In this document: positions 58,944 to 64,000 of the stretch, in pieces | Layout: each line of letters opens with the position of its first letter | Position numbering within the stretch: position 1 is the stretch's first letter | Source of the DNA: an uncultured Gemmatimonadota bacterium | Lineage (GTDB): Bacteria > Latescibacterota > UBA2968 > UBA8231 | Direction: 5' to 3' | Length of the DNA: 64,000 bases | Assembly: GCA_903893785.1 (NCBI GenBank) | Contig: CAITNQ010000253.1 | Span: forward strand, 30,175 to 94,174 | The notes under the pieces: generated by a model | Seen by the model: the letters and a program-made list of their open reading frames with translations, nothing else | Databases searched by the model: none | Told to the model about the DNA's origin: nothing | Program-made: the position numbers and the translations under genes

Positions 58944-60698
58944 GTGACCGACCTCGTAGCCCTGATCCTGCGGGCCCAGACTGGCAACGCCGAGGCGTTC
59001 ACCAGCCTGTTCCAGCAGTTCCGTGCCACGGCGCTGCAGTTGGCCAGCCGCCGACTGGGTGATGTTCACCTTGCCGAGGACGTGGTGCAGGAGGTTTTCG
59101 CCGAGGCCTTCCAGTCCCTGCCCGGGTTGCGCCAACCGGCCGCCTTCCCGCACTGGCTACGCCTGCTGGTGGGCAAGCACTGCAATCGCCTGGAGCGCCG
59201 CCGCACGGGCCGCTTCACCGTCCTGGAAGCGGAAGTGGAAGACAGTGGTGGGCCGCCGTTCGGGCATGCCGAGGGCGAGTTTCCTCAGGACGTGGTCCGC
59301 GACTGCATCGAGCGCATGCCGCGGCAGCGCCGGGTCGCCGCGGCCCTGTACCTGGCCGGTTACGGGGCCGGCGAGATCGCCGACATGCTGGGTGAGGGCG
59401 CGGGCACGATCAAGAAGCGCCTGCACGACGCGCGTGAACAGCTGCGTCGTGAACTCGGCGCGGGCGCCGAGGACCTGCTGCGGCTGGCGGCCGACGGCAC
59501 CACCTCAGCGCGCTACTTCGCGGATCAGGGCCTGGCGCCGACGCCCATCGGTGAAGACCCTGCCCTGCGCCTGGTTGCGGCGCTGCCCACTGGCAAGAGC
59601 CCGGCCGGCATGGCGCTCGACCCCCTGGGGCGCCGCCTGTACGTGGCCAACGAACGCGTGGGCGAGACCGCCGGCTCGCTGAGCGTCTTCGACCTCGACA
59701 GCCACGCCCTGATCGCCGTGGTGCCGGCCGCGCGTCGCCCCTGGAGCCTGGCCCACAATGCTGGCCAACGACGCCTGTACGTGACCCACTACTTCCTGCG
59801 GCAGGTGGCGGTCCTTGATCTGGACACGCTGGAGTGGCTGCCACCTATCGCCGTGGCGGGCAACCCGGTCAGCATCGCCTACGACCGCCGGTCCCATCGC
59901 GTCTTGGTGGCGTCCCTGGCGGATCCGTCCCAAGGAGGGCAGCTGGCCGGCCTATCGGCCTTCGATGCCGACAACCACGCTCCCGTGGCGGTGGTGCCGG
60001 TGGGCTCGCAGGAGCCCTCCGCGGGGAGCACGGTGTGCGTGCGCATCGACCCAGTGTCCCACCGCGTGTATGTGTCCCGATCGGGCTTGCTGCTGACCCT
60101 GGACGGCGCGTCCCTTAGCCCGGTGAGCGCGTTCCGCGTGGGTCTTGATCCAGTGCCGAACGACCACGTTGAGCGACCGCGACCCAGCCCGGTGCGTTCG
60201 TTTGTGTATTTCCGGCAGGACCGGCCGGCGCGCTTACCCGAGGTTCCCTTGGGGGGAGTGCGACGGACGCAGCCGGCAGCGGTCTACGACATGGCGGTCG
60301 ACCCGCGACACCGGGGATTGTACTTGACGTTGGTTAACGATGGCGTCCTCTTCCGCGGGCCAGATGTCCGCCGCCCCGAGTCTGCGCTGATACCGGTGGA
60401 CCTGCATCCGCTCAGTCTCGATATCGACGCCCAGCTCGAACGGGCCTACGTCTGCCACGGCTACAAAGGCTCAATATCGGTTCTGTGCACGCAGACGGAT
60501 CGGCTGCTGGCCGTTGTGCCAGTGACCCGCAACGTGCCTGGCCACCTCGGCGCCTGCGGCGGCCTCCGCGTGGATCCACTCAGTGGCCGCGTCTACGTGA
60601 ACCAACAGGACGCCTGCGTGGTCCTGGTGCTCGAGCCGGGTCCGGCGGCCGACGACTCAACCGCGGCGGACCGCCCGAGTCTGGCCGGTCCCTGGTAG
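58944..60698 (+). CDS. ECF-type RNA polymerase sigma factor fused to a C-terminal YVTN/NHL-like beta-propeller
   Basis: Sigma region 2 AFTSLFQQFRATALQLASRRLGDVHLAEDVVQEVFAEAFQSL; region 4 CIERMPRQRRVAAALYLAGYGAGEIADMLGEGAGTIKKRLHDAREQLRREL; then repeats such as MALDPLGRRLYVANERVGETAGSLSVFDLDSHALIAVVPAARRPWSLAHNAGQRRLYVTHY. ATG at 58926 also possible. Confidence 0.88.
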   Translation: MTDLVALILRAQTGNAEAFTSLFQQFRATALQLASRRLGDVHLAEDVVQEVFAEAFQSLPGLRQPAAFPHWLRLLVGKHCNRLERRRTGRFTVLEAEVEDSGGPPFGHAEGEFPQDVVRDCIERMPRQRRVAAALYLAGYGAGEIADMLGEGAGTIKKRLHDAREQLRRELGAGAEDLLRLAADGTTSARYFADQGLAPTPIGEDPALRLVAALPTGKSPAGMALDPLGRRLYVANERVGETAGSLSVFDLDSHALIAVVPAARRPWSLAHNAGQRRLYVTHYFLRQVAVLDLDTLEWLPPIAVAGNPVSIAYDRRSHRVLVASLADPSQGGQLAGLSAFDADNHAPVAVVPVGSQEPSAGSTVCVRIDPVSHRVYVSRSGLLLTLDGASLSPVSAFRVGLDPVPNDHVERPRPSPVRSFVYFRQDRPARLPEVPLGGVRRTQPAAVYDMAVDPRHRGLYLTLVNDGVLFRGPDVRRPESALIPVDLHPLSLDIDAQLERAYVCHGYKGSISVLCTQTDRLLAVVPVTRNVPGHLGACGGLRVDPLSGRVYVNQQDACVVLVLEPGPAADDSTAADRPSLAGPW

Positions 60699-60756
60699 CC
60701 TCTCGGCCCTGCCCGCGCGATCCGCCGCCCGGTCTTGATGGGCCGTCGGGCTCCGG

Positions 60757-61776
60757 TCAAGACCACGGCTTGACGAGCACCTTGGCGCAATTCCCGGTGG
60801 CTTGGAGCTCCCACGCCTGACCGATGCTCTCCAGGGCGAACTCGTGCGAGATCAACAGGTCCAACTGCGTCGGTATCGCGGCGATCATGTTCAGCAGGCG
60901 GGGCACATCGCGACGGTTGTAGTGCCAGGAACCGCACACGGACAGCCCCTTGCGGATCAGGTCAGGGCTTACGCGCAGGGGGGTGTCCTCGCCGCACTCG
61001 CCCACAAAGGCAACGGCACCGAGGCGCCGCGTAGCATCAATGCAGAGCCGATGGGCCGCCGGGTGGCCCGAGCAGTCAATGGCCTTGTCGACTCCCACGC
61101 CGTCGGTCAGCTCCCGCAGCCGCGGCAGGAGGTCACCGTCGTCCGGGGCGAGGACGATCTCGGCTCCCAGAGCCAGAGCGCGGGCTGCCCGCCAGTCATT
61201 GCCCTCCACGCCGACCACACGGGCGCCACGGGAGCGCGCATTGATTACGCCGCCCAGGCCCACCGGGCCCAACCCGGTGATCAGCACGGTGTCAAAGGAG
61301 TCGACCGCCAGGCGTTGCATGGCACCAAAGGTTGGTCCCAGGCCGCAGCAGGCCATGGCGGCGTGCTCGGTGCTTATCTGTGTGGGGATGACCGGCAGCA
61401 GCCAGTCGGGCTTCAGTAGATACTGGGCGATGGTGGCGCCGCCTTCGGGCGAGCCGGTGAAGCGGGTCACATCGGTGCCGTGCTCGCAGTGGATGTAGTC
61501 GCCGGCCAGGCACAGCGGGCAGCCGCCACAGGGGTACTGGGGCATCACCACGACCCGGTCGCCCACGTGGACGCGTCCGGGTTGGGCGACCGCGACGACC
61601 TCCCCGGCGGCTTCGTGGCCGAGGTACTCGGCCCGGTGACCGGCCAGGTATCCCTTGTACTCGGTGCACAGGGGGGCCACGTCGACGCGCACCAGGGCCC
61701 AGTCAGCGGTGGCTCGCGGGTCGGGAACATCGACCACGGTCGCCTGCCGGGCCCCGACGATGGCTGCTTTCTTCAT
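60757..61776 (-). CDS. Zinc-type medium-chain alcohol dehydrogenase (MDR family)
   Basis: LGHEAAGEVVAVAQPGRVHVGDRVVVMPQYPCGGCPLCLAGDYIHCEH...VLITGLGPVGLGGVINARSRGARVVGVEGNDWR. Confidence 0.92.
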   Translation of the reverse strand: MKKAAIVGARQATVVDVPDPRATADWALVRVDVAPLCTEYKGYLAGHRAEYLGHEAAGEVVAVAQPGRVHVGDRVVVMPQYPCGGCPLCLAGDYIHCEHGTDVTRFTGSPEGGATIAQYLLKPDWLLPVIPTQISTEHAAMACCGLGPTFGAMQRLAVDSFDTVLITGLGPVGLGGVINARSRGARVVGVEGNDWRAARALALGAEIVLAPDDGDLLPRLRELTDGVGVDKAIDCSGHPAAHRLCIDATRRLGAVAFVGECGEDTPLRVSPDLIRKGLSVCGSWHYNRRDVPRLLNMIAAIPTQLDLLISHEFALESIGQAWELQATGNCAKVLVKPWS

Positions 61777-62218
61777 CTCGGATAGGCCTTTCGCCAAAAC
61801 GGGTGGACGGCGGTCGACACCCGGGGTGGCGGCCGCGGGAGCATGGGATCAGGTCGCCAGGAAAAATCAGGCCCGCACCGCGGCGCGGCCAGAGCTGTCG
61901 TCCAGGCCGTCAAGCGCCCACCGGCGCCACCCGACTGCCGTCCGGCGTTCTCCCGCTCCGTGGGCAGGCGTCCGGACCGGCCGGCCACGGGGCGCCGGTG
62001 ACGCTGCCAGAGCCGGGGCTGCCGCCTGGCGTGGCCCGGCGGCGCCGGGGGCCGAGTTGATGGGCGCCTAGCCCGGTCACGCCCGCCGCGGTTTGGCGCG
62101 GCCCTCGCCACGCCGGCCGCCGGCGGTCAGCCCACCTCCCGGGCTTCGGATGGGCCCTCGCACAGCCGCAGCCGGGGGTTCGCCGCCCTGGAGCCGGACC
62201 GCCGGCGACAGCTCCTTC

Positions 62219-62260
62219 TTGACACAACGGCCAGAGGTCGTTTAGTATCGAGCACTAGTG
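62219..62260 (+). promoter_or_regulatory. Promoter with overlapping CACTAGTG palindrome upstream of blaI-like gene
   Basis: TTGACA at 62219-62224, TAGTAT at 62243-62248 (18-nt spacer), CACTAGTG at 62253-62260. Confidence 0.55.
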
Positions 62261-62321
62261 TGATATGCACAGCGGGATATTGTCGCGGGCCACGCAGGAG
62301 AACCTGGTTAGAAAGGAACGC

Positions 62322-62714
62322 ATGAAGCAGAAGCTGCCCAAACCCACCGAAGCTGAGCTGGCCATTCTCAACGTCTTGTGGGACCAGGGCCCCAGCACAG
62401 TGCGCCAGGTCCACGACGTGCTCAAGGCCGGACGTCAGACTGGGTACACGACCATTCTGAAGCTCCTGCAGATCATGTTCCAGAAAGGGTTGGTGCGTCG
62501 CGACGAGGAGACCCGGACGCACGTCTACCATCCACGTACGACCCGGCAGCAGACCCAGCGCCAGCTGATTGCTGACTTGCGCGATCGCGCTTTCGGCGGT
62601 TCTGCCGGCGCTATGGCGTTGCAGGTCCTCAGTGGGCGGCGGGTGGCAGCCGACGACCTGCAGGAACTCAAGCGCGTGATCGGCGAGCTGGCGGCCAAGA
62701 CCCGACAGGGTTAA
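62322..62714 (+). CDS. BlaI/MecI/CopY-family transcriptional repressor
   Basis: MKQKLPKPTEAELAILNVLWDQGPSTVRQVHDVLKAGRQTGYTTILKLLQIMFQKGLVRRDEETRTHVYHP. Confidence 0.92.
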   Translation: MKQKLPKPTEAELAILNVLWDQGPSTVRQVHDVLKAGRQTGYTTILKLLQIMFQKGLVRRDEETRTHVYHPRTTRQQTQRQLIADLRDRAFGGSAGAMALQVLSGRRVAADDLQELKRVIGELAAKTRQG

Positions 62715-62939
62715 GCTCTCCCTGCCGGCGAACTGCTGTCAGCGTGGCCGGGCAGGGTCCGTCAGCCTGTGTCTCGACCCGGCGGTGCCTGAGTCGGCGC
62801 CGCGGCGGGCTATCTGTGTTCGCGAGCCCAGGTGCCACGGCCGGCGATCCGGTTCCGGTCAGGCGGGGTCCGGCAGTCGGTCGGCCCGTCCCTTGATCCT
62901 GCCAGTCGGGAGAGGCACGTACATCCGAGGGGGTTGCCC

Positions 62940-63704
62940 ATGCGCGTGACGGCTTTGGCGCTTGCCGTGGTTGTCCTGTCGTGGACGGGTGCGCCTGCGG
63001 CAGCGCCTGTTGGCAGCGTTCCGGCCGCTCGTCTGGGCGTGGGCGACTGGGCTCAGTACCGCGCCGTCACCCAAGCCGGGGCGCGCACTGTCGAGGTGAC
63101 GCAGCGTTACGCGATCGTGGGGGAGGAACGCCAGGCAGACGGCGTCCGGTGGGTCTGGCTTGAGATCGCCATCGGCATGCCCGGTACCCGCATGATCCAG
63201 AAGGTGCTGCTGCCGGCGGGCGCGTTGGCCGCCAAAGGACCCGATTCCTGGGAGTCTTTCCGCGACGCTCGGCGGTGGATCGTCCGTTCGGGCGACTCGC
63301 CGGCTACGGAGATGCCCATCGCCGAGGCGTTGGCGCAGATGCGGAACCAGACCGCCCTGGCCGAAGACCCGGCGGCGGCCGTAAAAGACCTGGCACCCGA
63401 GTCCATCGCCACGCCCCGGGGCGCCCTCCTGTGCACGCGGCGCGAATCGCGGGGCGTGACCAAAGCCGAGCAGTTGCAGGGGGGCACACAGGTCGCGGTC
63501 AGCAATGCGTACACGAGCACCGTGTGGCGCCACGACACGGTTCCGATCACGCGTCTGGTGCGCACGGTTGCCGAAGCCACGGTCGAAGTCACCCCGGCCG
63601 GGTCGGCCGCCGGTACGCGGCCGTCCCGGCAGCAGACCCGGACAACGATTGAGCTGGTCGACTTCGGCACCGGGGCAACCACGGCAATCCCCGACTTGCC
63701 TTAG
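62940..63704 (+). CDS. Hypothetical secreted protein
   Basis: Signal peptide MRVTALALAVVVLSWTGAPAAAP then LGVGDWAQYRAVTQAGARTVEVTQRYAIVGEERQADGVRWVWLEIAIG. Confidence 0.65.
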   Translation: MRVTALALAVVVLSWTGAPAAAPVGSVPAARLGVGDWAQYRAVTQAGARTVEVTQRYAIVGEERQADGVRWVWLEIAIGMPGTRMIQKVLLPAGALAAKGPDSWESFRDARRWIVRSGDSPATEMPIAEALAQMRNQTALAEDPAAAVKDLAPESIATPRGALLCTRRESRGVTKAEQLQGGTQVAVSNAYTSTVWRHDTVPITRLVRTVAEATVEVTPAGSAAGTRPSRQQTRTTIELVDFGTGATTAIPDLP

Positions 63705-63744
63705 GCACCCCGGCGCCGTCGGTTCCGCCCGTGCAACCGAGCCG

Positions 63745-64000
63745 TCAACGCCGACGGCTAACCACCCTCTGGCCACTGTCGGCGCTCTCGCGGATCATGT
63801 CCATCAACCGGGCGAAGCGCAGGCCGATTTCCGGTGGGCAGGGATTTTCCTGAGATCCGGCCCGAACGCGCACGAACTGCTCCCAGACGCCTCGCGATGC
63901 GGGGTACTTCACCGGCTCGTAATCCGCCTGTTGGGCCGACTTGATCAGCAGTCGCTCGCCCCAGATGCCGGTCTCCATGACGCCCTCGGTGCCGCATACG
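63745..64000 (-). CDS. Gfo/Idh/MocA-family oxidoreductase, C-terminal part (N-terminus beyond window)
   Basis: VCGTEGVMETGIWGERLLIKSAQQADYEPVKYPASRGVWEQFVRVRAGSQENPCPPEIGLRFARLMDMIRESADSGQRV. Confidence 0.7.
   Translation of the reverse strand, partial: VCGTEGVMETGIWGERLLIKSAQQADYEPVKYPASRGVWEQFVRVRAGSQENPCPPEIGLRFARLMDMIRESADSGQRVVSRRR

Overview
64 kb of GC-rich chromosomal sequence, very probably from an uncultured diderm bacterium (inferred from LptE, TolC, MlaC, OmpA and DsbD homologues). It is densely coding. No rRNA, tRNA, CRISPR array, transposase or phage module was recognised by eye. Housekeeping and metabolic genes include uvrA-like, metG, mnmG, lipA, coaX, lptE, rarA-like, rlmB-like, aroA-like, ribB, dsbD, pgi-like and ctpA, plus a branched-chain-type ABC transporter (livKHMGF) followed by a phenylacetate-CoA ligase-like gene.

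The most interesting signals are: (1) an isolated ~250-nt transcription unit at 15.41-15.69 kb. It has a near-consensus promoter, several hairpins, a 16-nt stretch complementary to the typical 3' end of bacterial 16S rRNA, a 12-codon ORF and an intrinsic terminator, with no downstream co-oriented gene. (2) A mirror-image, divergently transcribed polar-lipid-type cluster (nucleotidyltransferase + CDP-alcohol phosphatidyltransferase on each strand). One arm continues into a flippase-like protein, TolC, an MlaC-DUF3047 fusion and MlaC; the other arm's CDP-alcohol transferase lacks the last two motif aspartates. (3) An ECF sigma factor fused to a YVTN/NHL-like beta-propeller with no obvious transmembrane segment between them. 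(4) A cluster of stand-alone response regulators with two FapA/DUF342-like proteins and no flagellar genes. (5) Two separate diverged tandem duplications (118 bp and 163 bp) at gene 3' ends, each including a stop codon. All calls come from reading the sequence and supplied ORFs; no database search was run.
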